From the NCBI GenBank assembly GCA_030638325.1, contig DAOWEV010000006.1:1-14210 (forward strand): a DNA stretch of 14,210 nt, written 5' to 3'. The notes under the pieces were generated by a model. That model searched no databases. It worked only from the letters and a program-made list of their open reading frames with translations, and was not told the DNA's origin. The DNA is from Bacteroidales bacterium (GTDB lineage Bacteria; Bacteroidota; Bacteroidia; Bacteroidales; JAGOPY01). This document shows, in pieces, positions 1 to 5,767 of this stretch (its first letter is position 1; every line of letters begins with the position of its first letter). Both the position numbers and the translations under genes were made by a program.

Positions 1-438
1 TCCAACCTCCGGGAGATTGAGATCCACTACCGGAACAAGGTCAGGTCATCCGATATGCCCAAGGTCACCTGCTCAAAGGATGCCTCGGAATATTTCCGGA
101 GTGTGTGGAGCGCACATATGGACCGGATAGAGGAATTTATGGTTCTCTGCTTAAACCGTGCCAACCGTGTACTGGGATGGGCTAAAGTCAGCCAGGGAGG
201 GTTATCAGGTACGGTTGCTGATCCGAAAGTGATCTTTCAAACTGCACTTAAAGCGAACGCTGCAAGCATTATCCTTACCCACAATCATCCTTCCGGCAAT
301 ATAAAACCAAGTGAGTCTGACATCCGGCTGACCAAGAAGATGAAAGATGGCGGGGTACTGCTGGATTTACCTGTATTGGATCACCTGATCCTGACCAGTG
401 AAGGGTATTACTCATTTGCAGACGAAGGTTTGTTGTAA
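1..438 (+). CDS. RadC-family JAB-domain protein, 5'-truncated by window edge
   Basis: The reading frame is open from base 1 with no stop before 438, so the gene starts upstream of the window; the ATG at 55 is probably internal. The visible 145 residues match the short accessory RadC proteins (about 150 aa) of Bacteroidota, so only a few N-terminal residues should be missing. The JAMM/JAB metal-binding signature is intact: a Glu in the EEFMVL segment, then H-x-H-P-S-G and a downstream S-x2-D (around bases 280-322). The conserved end DLPVLDHLI...GYYSFADEGLL is also complete. The family was named for DNA repair but its role is unproven; these short versions are often found near mobile elements, and here a foreign-looking insert begins 150 bp downstream. 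Family assignment is firm, function is not. Confidence 0.92.
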   Translation, partial: SNLREIEIHYRNKVRSSDMPKVTCSKDASEYFRSVWSAHMDRIEEFMVLCLNRANRVLGWAKVSQGGLSGTVADPKVIFQTALKANAASIILTHNHPSGNIKPSESDIRLTKKMKDGGVLLDLPVLDHLILTSEGYYSFADEGLL

Positions 439-445
439 TGGTATT

Positions 446-473
446 AAAGGAGTCGTAGGGCTCCTTTTTTTTT
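446..473 (+). terminator. Rho-independent terminator after radC-like gene
   Basis: A perfect 7-bp stem, AAAGGAG (446-452) with CTCCTTT (461-467), encloses an 8-nt loop and runs directly into a T tract ending at 473. It lies 8 nt after the radC-like stop codon. The A-rich 5' arm could make it work for the opposing minus-strand remnant as well. Confidence 0.8.
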
Positions 474-561
474 AATGGATCACCACCATCTTGCCTGTGG
501 CTGACTGCTGTCCTGCCTGCAAACTATAGAAGTAAGGGTAAGCTATGTGTAGTGCGTGATT
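472..561 (-). pseudogene. Remnant of a T9SS C-terminal sorting domain protein
   Basis: On the minus strand a 29-codon open stretch ends at a TAA (472-474). Its last residues read YFYSLQAGQQSATGKMVVIH, which resembles the final strands of the Bacteroidota type IX secretion sorting domain (Y-x-Y-x-L-x-A-G ... T-x-K-M-V-V/L). The expected upstream part of the domain and the rest of the protein are absent: the resemblance stops near 541 and an in-frame TAA occurs at 562-564. This looks like the 3' stub of a secreted protein gene cut off by the insertion or rearrangement that brought in the DNA to its right. The match is short and judged by eye. Confidence 0.5.
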
Positions 562-641
562 TTATTGCACTTAATTTTCAATTTACTATTCCACCCCGCA
601 TTGCGTATAACCGTGTGTTGTGCTTAATTGCTGTAATCAGA

Positions 642-749
642 ACATAACGGCTTGGGCTTCACCTGCGGATCTGGGCAGGTTCGAGCCACAACTCTGCACT
701 TCGACCTACAGAATCACGTTCTTACGTCAGGTGCAAGCCCTTGTTAGGT
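642..749 (-). other. attC-like recombination site (108 bp imperfect palindrome)
   Basis: Read on the minus strand it opens with ACCTAAC (749-743, fitting the RYYYAAC box) and closes with GTTATGT (648-642, one base off GTTRRRY). Inside, plus-strand GGGCTTCACCTG (654-665) pairs with CAGGTG (728-733) plus AAGCCC (735-740). This makes a 12-bp stem interrupted only by the unpaired base at 734, which is a G on the minus strand. A single extrahelical base in the L box is a hallmark of attC sites and sets their orientation. The central 62 nt (666-727) would be the variable terminal structure. It starts about 187 nt beyond the stop codon of the lipoprotein gene. Confidence 0.6.
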
Positions 750-826
750 TGCGCCAAGGATCTCCGCTTATACGATTCCGGCCATCGGTGCTACCTCAGC
801 TTTGTGTTCTGCGACTCTTGCTCTAA

Positions 827-842
827 TCCTATCAGGATAGGA
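827..842. repeat. Short palindrome downstream of lipoprotein gene
   Basis: TCCTATC (827-833) and GATAGGA (836-842) form 7-bp arms around a 2-nt centre. It lies between the lipoprotein stop codon and the attC-like site. There is no T tract on either strand, so it is not an obvious intrinsic terminator. The rest of 750-935 shows no convincing gene. Confidence 0.4.
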
Positions 843-935
843 CCTCGCTAAGAATTGCAGAACTCCTTGAGATTGTTGAATCGACCTGCATCGATCGCCG
901 CTTTCTTAGTCTGATTAGGATGCTCTTGTCAGGGA

Positions 936-2384
936 TCAGTTGACAGTGATCGTTCGCTCCCAGACGGCATTGGGGCCGCCGGCCCCAATGGTGATCACGC
1001 ACAGGCCCCCGTATTCATTGAAACTAAAAAGGTTTTTCTGGCCAAATATAGCCAGAGACCATTTACCAGTCGGCCAGTCGCTGCTGAGCTTGGTGGTCAC
1101 GGTGTAAGTTCCGTCGTTCGGCGTGGCATCGCCTCCCTGCCCGTCGTCGGTCAAGACAAGTGCTACATTGTGCGCGGAGCTCGCCTGAAGAACGACACTC
1201 AAGTAGGCTTGGTCCCCAGTCCATGCTGTGCCTGAGGGGGATTTGAGGGTGGCGCTGATGGTTGCGAGCTCACCAGCCTGGTAGCTGTCTTTATCGGTTT
1301 TGAGAGTATGTGCGCCGCCAGCGTGCTGATTCACCTTGATTTCATCAGCAATCTTGTATTCGTACGTTTTTTCAGCCCCACTGCCGTCCCGGGTGTAGCG
1401 GGTGTAGACCCAGCTCGTGTTGGCTTTGAAGGTCTCGCCGCAAAGAGGCTCCTCGGGGTAGGTCGCGTCTAGGGTTACGATCTCCTTATATGTTTTCTCG
1501 CCGGCTCCTGGAGTGGTGCTCTTCTGGCCGCGGAAGATCGGATCCTCTTCGTCGGAGAAGGTAGCCACCTCGGCCACGGTCATCAGCGCCCCGCCCGCTG
1601 CTGCCGAGGTTTTCGCGACGTCTCCCTCATCGATACCCTCGGCCAGGTAATAACCGCTCGAGAATGCGACGAGGCCCTTGCCAACAAGACCGGCAGCTTT
1701 CCAAAGCCAGTCCTTGTAAGGAACCGGGCCCATCTTGCCCTCGAAAGGCTCCTTGTATACGAGGGACATGGTCTCCCGAGTCGGTGCAAACATGCTTCGC
1801 CAGTTGGGTCCGCCATGGAAGGACTCGATGTCTACGGTCAGCGTGCCTTCCGGAAAGCTAGTGGCGAAGGTCGGGTGCCCGCTGAAATCCTGATCCGAAG
1901 GATTGAGTTTTGTCACCGCTGTGAAAATCCGCATTTCGAAATCCTTCGCAGGTGACTGATCGCTGGAGGTGGTCACTTTGAGGTCGTACTTGTCGGTGGC
2001 GACACCGGTGAAATCGGCCTCGAAGAAGACGATTGTCGAGACCGCGGGTTCGATCTGGGGCACCCGCACTGAGCCACGGGTCACCCGAATGCCTGTGCCG
2101 ACCGGCACGTCCAGATTGACCACCACGTTGGTCTCTACCGAGCCGCTGGTATTGGTAATATACAAGCCCACGAGATTGAGCCCCAGCTCAGCCTCGAAGA
2201 TACCAAGAACCCGCTGCTGTTTGTTGAACGGGTTAACCGCAAAGGGTCGATGGAGGGGTTCAATGTTGGAGTGGTTCGCTCCCGGGCAAGCCGCCAAAGT
2301 GCAAACCAAGATAACGAGCAGCAGGTGCCACAAAAGTTGAGGCAATCGATTCGGCGTGTAACGCGAAAGTCCCGTGTTTTCCAT
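936..2384 (-). CDS. Predicted lipoprotein with choice-of-anchor-X-like C-terminal domain
   Basis: The start chosen is the ATG at 2384 (482 aa), because it places a short polar N-terminus directly before a hydrophobic stretch (QLLWHLLLVILVCTLAAC) ending in a lipobox LAAC. The longer frame to 2429 needs a TTG start and only adds polar residues. The mature part has a beta-rich domain of CARDB/Ig type (about residues 55-150), a Gly/Ala-rich, weakly hydrophobic middle (about 225-280), and a C-terminal beta domain. The latter contains a TDDGQGGDATPNDGTYT segment characteristic of choice-of-anchor-X-like domains. It is probably anchored to a membrane and exposed to periplasm or surface; function unknown. 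High G+C and its position between attC-like elements mark it as acquired, perhaps from a proteobacterium. It is the only gene in the insert. Confidence 0.8.
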   Translation of the reverse strand: MENTGLSRYTPNRLPQLLWHLLLVILVCTLAACPGANHSNIEPLHRPFAVNPFNKQQRVLGIFEAELGLNLVGLYITNTSGSVETNVVVNLDVPVGTGIRVTRGSVRVPQIEPAVSTIVFFEADFTGVATDKYDLKVTTSSDQSPAKDFEMRIFTAVTKLNPSDQDFSGHPTFATSFPEGTLTVDIESFHGGPNWRSMFAPTRETMSLVYKEPFEGKMGPVPYKDWLWKAAGLVGKGLVAFSSGYYLAEGIDEGDVAKTSAAAGGALMTVAEVATFSDEEDPIFRGQKSTTPGAGEKTYKEIVTLDATYPEEPLCGETFKANTSWVYTRYTRDGSGAEKTYEYKIADEIKVNQHAGGAHTLKTDKDSYQAGELATISATLKSPSGTAWTGDQAYLSVVLQASSAHNVALVLTDDGQGGDATPNDGTYTVTTKLSSDWPTGKWSLAIFGQKNLFSFNEYGGLCVITIGAGGPNAVWERTITVN

Positions 2385-2491
2385 GGTTTTTGAAGTTTTT
2401 GTATGGAGTCTTTGCCTTTCCACAGCCAACTTTTAGGTGAGCATAGCGTCGCACGCTTGACTCTCGGCTTATCGGCCTGACGGGGCTGCAG

Positions 2492-2557
2492 TTAAGCTGA
2501 CATCCTGTTAATAATTTATTTTTATAAGGGCTGTTCAGCTTCAATCGCTTGTTAGGC
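2492..2557 (-). other. Degenerate attC-like half-site upstream of cassette gene
   Basis: The minus strand reads GCCTAACAAGCG (2557-2546), a typical attC R''/L'' start. AAGCTGA (2494-2500) and TCAGCTT (2535-2541) form an inner 7-bp inverted pair. The matching R' arm is not found next to 2492. There the sequence passes instead into one arm of a 14-bp inverted repeat. A faint outer match (CAAGCGT then TATGC on the minus strand near 2461-2443) suggests that the site has been interrupted. It is weaker than the 642-749 site. Confidence 0.35.
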
Positions 2558-2582
2558 GGCGTTTTGTGCCGTCTGACAAGCG
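2546..2582. repeat. 15-bp-arm hairpin with attC-like core
   Basis: CGCTTGTTAGGCGGC (2546-2560) pairs with GCCGTCTGACAAGCG (2568-2582) apart from two mismatches, leaving a 7-nt loop GTTTTGT. Further small hairpins follow at 2580-2593 (GCGG/CCGC) and 2642-2654 (CCGC/GCGG). The outer GTTAGG/CCTAAC pair at 2551-2630 brackets the cluster. Confidence 0.65.
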
Positions 2583-2655
2583 GTTTTAGCCGCAGCCCCG
2601 TCAGGACGGGTGCGAAGCGTCTGTCCTAACATTTTATTCTACCGCCAATAGCGGC

Positions 2656-2921
2656 ATAAGTGCAAATATACAACATGCTATACAGAAAGTCAAGAAAAAA
2701 TATTTATTTGCAGTATAATATGACATCTATTAGTAGATTGTAGCAAAATGCAGCATAATATGCTAAACTTGGAAGAGTATGGCCAAATAACTATTCTATC
2801 ACATCGGGTATATTTCACACCTCCCACCGATTAACAATAGGAAAAGAATATACAACAGCATCCGGCTAAAGATTGAAAAATGGTCACTGAGAAGTAAGCT
2901 AAAAAGGATAATGAAGCAGAA
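2656..2921. other. AT-rich intergenic stretch without a recognisable gene
   Basis: Nothing with coding character is visible on either strand. The only structure is a pair of similar motifs, GCAGTATAATATGAC and GCAGCATAATATGCT, about 40 bp apart; the second contains the near-palindrome AGCATAATATGCT. The G+C content drops back to the host level here, so the foreign insert has ended. Confidence 0.5.
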
Positions 2922-3005
2922 TTAAGATTCAGATTTCTTTTCTGGCTCTTTTACTTCTGATATTCTTTTTGCCCAGGATTCATCGTAATTTGTGTAGTCC
3001 ATCAT
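2922..3005 (-). CDS. Small hypothetical ORF (27 aa) coupled to pentapeptide remnant
   Basis: The minus-strand ORF starts ATGATG at 3005 and encodes MMDYTNYDESWAKRISEVK followed by a Lys/Glu/Ser-rich tail. Its start overlaps the TGA of the pentapeptide-repeat frame (3002-3004) in an ATGA arrangement, the usual geometry of translational coupling. It is hydrophilic, lacks signal or membrane segments, and I recognise no family. It may be a real small gene, or the displaced C-terminus of the neighbouring protein after a frameshift. Confidence 0.3.
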   Translation of the reverse strand: MMDYTNYDESWAKRISEVKEPEKKSES

Positions 3006-3172
3006 GGTTGTTTATCTGACAGAATCGCTTCCTTCAATTGGAATAATTCGAGATTTGTTCCTTCGAGATCTGCTCCTTTGAGATCTGTTCCTTCGTGATT
3101 TATCAATGCGAGGTCTGCTAATACGAGATTTTTTATGTAAGTTTGAAGAAATAAAAAGAACCAAGCCTCACT
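3002..3172 (-). pseudogene. Pentapeptide-repeat protein remnant
   Basis: The minus strand is open from 3172 to a TGA at 3002-3004 and contains ADLALINHEGTDLKGADLEG followed by TNLELFQLKEAI. These are consecutive A(D/N)LxG-type pentapeptides that would form a right-handed quadrilateral beta-helix. There is no ATG in frame before the repeats, and an in-frame TAA occurs at 3173-3175. Only about 56 residues remain, against well over 100 for normal family members. I take it to be the 3' fragment of a decayed gene; its role is unknown. Confidence 0.5.
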
Positions 3173-3258
3173 TTATCCAAAGGATGCTGTATACACAAAG
3201 TGAAGTTTGTGCTCTTTATAAGCATGGTTGAAACCAATTTATCTAAACCAATATAGAT

Positions 3259-4257
3259 ATGAAAACACTTATTTATTATTATCTCCTCATTATTTGTTTG
3301 TTTTCTTCAAACCTGATCCTTGCCCAGCCTGAACTTCAATTGGTCAACATTGGTGACTTTACAACGACCAACGGGGAAATTATTAAAGATTGTAAAATCG
3401 GATATAGAACAATCGGAAAATTAAACTCCGACAGAAGCAATGTTATCTTATGGCCCAGCTGGTTTGACGGTACCAGCGAGGATATAGTTAAACCAAACAA
3501 CCTCCCAAAATGGATTGACACCACTGGATTTCACATTATAGTTGTGGACGCATTAACAGACGGAGTTTCTTCTTCACCTTCAAATTATATTGATTTTCCG
3601 GAAGTCACCATTCGGGATATGGTAAACTCTCAATACGAATTACTTGTCAATCACTTAAACATTGACCATTTGTATGCTGTCCTGGGTATCTCTTTGGGTG
3701 GCATGCAGGTATTTGAATGGATGATTGCTTATCCTGATTTTATGGATAAAGCGATTCCTATCATTGGAACACCCAAACAATCTTCTTATGATATTTTCGT
3801 CTGGCAGACACAGGCAGATCTAATAACTGAAGCTGGCCCAAATGAAGATGATATTGATCTGGCTATGAGACGAGTCTATGACGTATGTAATATGAATTGT
3901 TTTTCACCATCATTCTTTGTCAGAACAGTCAAGCCTGAGAATATGAATCAATGGAAAGACAATGCATACACTCAAATGATGAATTCACAGGATTATTTAG
4001 CCGGCGTAAATGCTATGCTAACCCATGATATATATAAAAGTTCGTCAATTGATCTGGAGAATATCTCAAATATGGTAAAGGCTGATGTACTTATAATAGT
4101 CTCACTGCATGACCATCTGGTAAATCCGGCCAGTTCAATTGCTCTATCCAGACAATTAGATTGCGGTTTAGTCGAACTTACAGGAGACTGTGGGCATATT
4201 GCTGTTTGGTGTGAAGCAGATAAAGTCAGAGAGGCAACATCTTCTTTTCTAAAATAA
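3259..4257 (+). CDS. Exported alpha/beta hydrolase of the MetX (homoserine O-acetyltransferase)-like family
   Basis: The 332-aa product starts with a signal peptide (K2, hydrophobic 4-20, likely cleavage after A22 before QPELQ). The mature part follows the MetX-like fold: an early YRTIGKLNSDRSNVILW strand region, nucleophile elbow G143-I-S145-L-G-G followed by MQVFEW, and the probable triad members D285 (SLHDHLVNP) and H313 (GDCGHIAVW). Genuine MetX acyltransferases are cytosolic, so export argues for a divergent hydrolase or acyltransferase acting on an unknown substrate in the periplasm or outside. No methionine-pathway genes lie nearby and it seems to be transcribed alone. The ATG has no Shine-Dalgarno sequence, as usual in Bacteroidota. 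Fold confident, substrate unknown. Confidence 0.85.
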   Translation: MKTLIYYYLLIICLFSSNLILAQPELQLVNIGDFTTTNGEIIKDCKIGYRTIGKLNSDRSNVILWPSWFDGTSEDIVKPNNLPKWIDTTGFHIIVVDALTDGVSSSPSNYIDFPEVTIRDMVNSQYELLVNHLNIDHLYAVLGISLGGMQVFEWMIAYPDFMDKAIPIIGTPKQSSYDIFVWQTQADLITEAGPNEDDIDLAMRRVYDVCNMNCFSPSFFVRTVKPENMNQWKDNAYTQMMNSQDYLAGVNAMLTHDIYKSSSIDLENISNMVKADVLIIVSLHDHLVNPASSIALSRQLDCGLVELTGDCGHIAVWCEADKVREATSSFLK

Positions 4258-4262
4258 AGATG

Positions 4263-4286
4263 ATTGTAATAAAAACCGGTTACAAT
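4263..4286 (+). terminator. Weak hairpin just after the hydrolase gene
   Basis: ATTGTAA (4263-4269) and TTACAAT (4280-4286) form a 7-bp stem 5 nt after the stop codon, with a 10-nt loop. No T run follows, so it is at most a weak terminator. The stronger hairpin at 4293-4325 follows immediately. Confidence 0.35.
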
Positions 4287-4292
4287 AAATCC

Positions 4293-4325
4293 GCTTCAAA
4301 CGGCTCGTAGAGCCAAGTTTGAAGC
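4293..4325. repeat. Strong 14-bp stem-loop without T tract
   Basis: GCTTCAAAC (4293-4301) with GGCTC (4302-4306) pairs with GAGCC (4310-4314) and GTTTGAAGC (4317-4325). The loop is 3 nt (GTA) and AA bulges on the right arm. All 14 pairs are perfect. Lacking a T tract on either strand, it could be a mobile-element end, a REP-like unit or a 3' mRNA-stabilising structure. Confidence 0.7.
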
Positions 4326-4448
4326 AGATGTTGAACTAAATCCTTTGCTGAAACTTTTATTATGCACTTTGAATCGACCTTGGTGTGCTTGCTGATAATT
4401 TGAGGAGGTTTCTGAGTGTGTTTGATACTTTTTTTTACAATCTCCACA

Positions 4449-4625
4449 CATGTACCATTTTGCATGGATACATGTACCGTGGATCATGGACCATAAATGC
4501 AAAATGCATCCATGTTTCCATGTGTCCATGAAGATCTTTACATGGACACATTTTGCATGGAACATGTACCTTGGAACATGGACCATAAATGCAAAATGCA
4601 TCCATGTTTCCATGTGCCCATGAAG
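4449..4625. repeat. CATG-dense duplicated repeat with internal hairpin
   Basis: A 77-bp unit at 4457-4533 is repeated at 4550-4625 with one indel and three substitutions. The tetramer CATG occurs 14 times in this stretch, where fewer than one would be expected by chance. A perfect 11-bp inverted repeat (4520-4530 and 4541-4551) surrounds the 10-nt loop between the copies. Inside each unit the phrase CCATGnnn recurs at 8-bp steps. Reading frames cross it on both strands but consist only of Met/His/Trp/Cys-rich repeat translations and are not genes. Confidence 0.8.
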
Positions 4626-4993
4626 GAAACCCTTGAAAAAGAAGATATTGGTGGTGATTTTAAAAGCCGAATTTACTATAAATTTGATTTTTACCGGACA
4701 ACAATGATTAAAAATTAAGGATTTTACTTGACATTTGGAATTTCACACATTATCTTTACAAAAACATAACGAGTGATAAGCAACATGTTTGTAGTCTATT
4801 TAGGAGTTAGGCTGTTTAAGAATAATTTACTGTGTTTTAATAGTAAATAGTTATTTGAATAGATTAGAATTGAGATAAAAATACACTCAAGGTATTAATA
4901 TGTGAGAGGAGGTATTAATATGAGATGAGATATTTAAGATTCTGAGGGGAAAAATTAATCAATAATTATTAAACAATTAAAAAACAGGAAATT
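4626..4993. other. AT-rich leader region upstream of small lipoprotein gene
   Basis: No gene is seen here. The stretch is very AT-rich and contains a 15-bp direct repeat with one mismatch, GGTATTAATATGTGA (4891-4905) and GGTATTAATATGAGA (4911-4925), at a 20-bp step, about 70 bp before the next gene. Two half-turn-spaced copies on one DNA face could be a regulator-binding site, but this is only inference. Confidence 0.4.
4728..4758 (+). promoter_or_regulatory. Possible Bacteroidota-type promoter
   Basis: TTG (4728-4730) is followed after 20 nt by TATCTTTA (4751-4758), one base off the Bacteroidota -7 box TAnnTTTG at about the usual spacing. It would give an mRNA leader of about 230 nt for the lipoprotein gene, so a closer promoter may exist. 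Confidence 0.3.
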
Positions 4994-5515
4994 ATGACAC
5001 GTTTAAATTTTATGTTTTTGGTTATTTTTGGAGTAGCCATTATCTTTTCTGGGTGTGAAAAAGAAGATTGTTCAACTTCTATTTTTACCGAATTCACTGG
5101 CACATCAAACTTTGTTGTTGATATAGAACCAGGTACAACAACTGAATTACCGGACGGCAGGATACTGATAGATGGGCAGAGCGCTGAATGGTACGATGAA
5201 GCAACTGATTGGAGGGTTACCGGAAAAACTATTTGGCACGTCAACTGGTTAATGGAAGTGGAAGCAAACACTGCTCAAATATGGGGAACGGCTGAGTTAT
5301 TTGTGGATGGTGACCGTGGAAAATGGGAACTATCATGGCAAGGATACCAGACCCCTACCGGAGATGGCTTTAAGGTAGTAGTTGGTGCTGTTGGTACAGG
5401 CAAAGAAGGTGAAGTGAAGGGATTGGTTGCTACATGGACATACACCATGAATTTTGATTTTAATAATCCTGAGACTTCTTTTTTCTACGCAACCGAAGGT
5501 ATTATTAATGAGTGA
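4994..5515 (+). CDS. Small lipoprotein, possible allene-oxide-cyclase-like barrel
   Basis: The 173-aa product has a lipoprotein signal: TRLNFMFLVIFGVAIIF followed by the lipobox F-S-G-C, making C21 the probable lipidated residue. The mature part is beta-rich, with alternating segments such as AQIWGTAELFVDGDRGKWEL, SWQGYQTPTGDGF and GLVATWTYTM. Regular GxWxxxWxG and GTGxxEGLxAxW-like phrases recall the small allene-oxide-cyclase/dirigent-like beta barrels found in Bacteroidota lipoproteins. That link is from memory and tentative. No catalytic residues are evident. It is expected at the periplasmic face of a membrane or the cell surface. It appears monocistronic, bounded by a long AT-rich leader and a clear terminator. 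Confidence 0.75.
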   Translation: MTRLNFMFLVIFGVAIIFSGCEKEDCSTSIFTEFTGTSNFVVDIEPGTTTELPDGRILIDGQSAEWYDEATDWRVTGKTIWHVNWLMEVEANTAQIWGTAELFVDGDRGKWELSWQGYQTPTGDGFKVVVGAVGTGKEGEVKGLVATWTYTMNFDFNNPETSFFYATEGIINE

Positions 5516-5632
5516 AAGAGAAACCACGGAAGGATCAGTACCAACTAATTATGTCTAATAAAAAAAGCCTAATAGACAATTAATCCCTGACACCCCAAAC
5601 ACCAAAACCGAAACCCATAATCAAAAAACATA

Positions 5633-5663
5633 ACCCTTCCGCCACAGGTGGAAGGGTTTTTTA
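5633..5663 (+). terminator. Rho-independent terminator after small lipoprotein gene
   Basis: ACCCTTCC (5633-5640) pairs with GGAAGGGT (5650-5657), the stem can extend inward through CCAC/GTGG, and a T-rich tract follows to 5663. It lies about 120 nt past the lipoprotein stop codon and separates that gene from the sigma operon. Confidence 0.85.
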
Positions 5664-5670
5664 TTTCGGG

Positions 5671-5700
5671 CAATCGTGCAAGCTTGCATGCAAACGATTG
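5671..5700. repeat. Inverted repeat upstream of sigma operon
   Basis: CAATCGT (5671-5677) and ACGATTG (5694-5700) bracket two overlapping palindromes, TGCAAGCTTGCA and TTGCATGCAA. Its position just upstream of a candidate promoter would suit an operator for the sigma operon, but nothing else supports that. Confidence 0.45.
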
Positions 5701-5724
5701 GAAGAAAAATTTTTTATACCTTTC
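5698..5724 (+). promoter_or_regulatory. Candidate promoter of sigma operon
   Basis: TACCTTTC (5717-5724) is one base off the TAnnTTTG -7 box and TTG (5698-5700) lies 16 nt upstream, shorter than the usual spacing. Transcription would begin close to 5730, roughly 35-40 nt before the sigma start codon. The TTG overlaps the right arm of the inverted repeat. Confidence 0.3.
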
Positions 5725-5767
5725 ATTCCAACTTTCTTAACTTAGCCTGTCTATAATAACAAAGGCT

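Larger units (their letters stand above)
642..2557 (-). mobile_element. Putative integron-type gene cassette carrying one lipoprotein gene
   Basis: A single minus-strand gene sits between two attC-like elements. Its downstream side carries a good attC-like palindrome (642-749), the normal place for a cassette's own recombination site. Its upstream side has a canonical-looking GCCTAACAAGCG half-site (2546-2557, minus). The insert is much richer in G+C than its surroundings: bases 2041-2100 hold 42 G/C of 60, whereas 3601-3660 hold 22 of 60. It begins just beyond a broken T9SS gene. No integrase gene is visible, so this may be a lone cassette, part of an array or a decayed remnant. Outer limits are approximate. 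Confidence 0.5.
2476..2605. repeat. 14-bp perfect inverted repeat around attC-like half-site
   Basis: CCTGACGGGGCTGC at 2476-2489 recurs exactly inverted as GCAGCCCCGTCAGG at 2592-2605. The 102 bp between them contain the attC-like half-site and another hairpin. The right copy overlaps a near-perfect palindrome, CCCGTC (2597-2602) with GACGGG (2605-2610). Confidence 0.75.

Noticed and set aside
668..690. GGTTCGAGCC looked like a tRNA T-arm
   Set aside because: The bases flanking the loop do not form the required 5-bp T stem, and no acceptor, anticodon or D arm can be placed around it.
620..826. Plus-strand 68-codon frame across the attC-like site
   Set aside because: It is translated through the palindrome and the 3' flank of the cassette, has no recognisable domain and has a Cys/Leu/Arg-rich composition typical of a chance frame.
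564..2661. TTGCACTTA near 564-572 and inverted at about 2653-2661, as possible terminal repeats of the insert
   Set aside because: Only nine bases match, there is no extension or target duplication, and such a match is fairly likely by chance in the flanks compared.
4296..4718. Overlapping frames on both strands through the CATG repeat
   Set aside because: Their proteins are only translations of the repeated CATG words (Met, His, Trp, Cys runs) and have no conserved domain or plausible start context.
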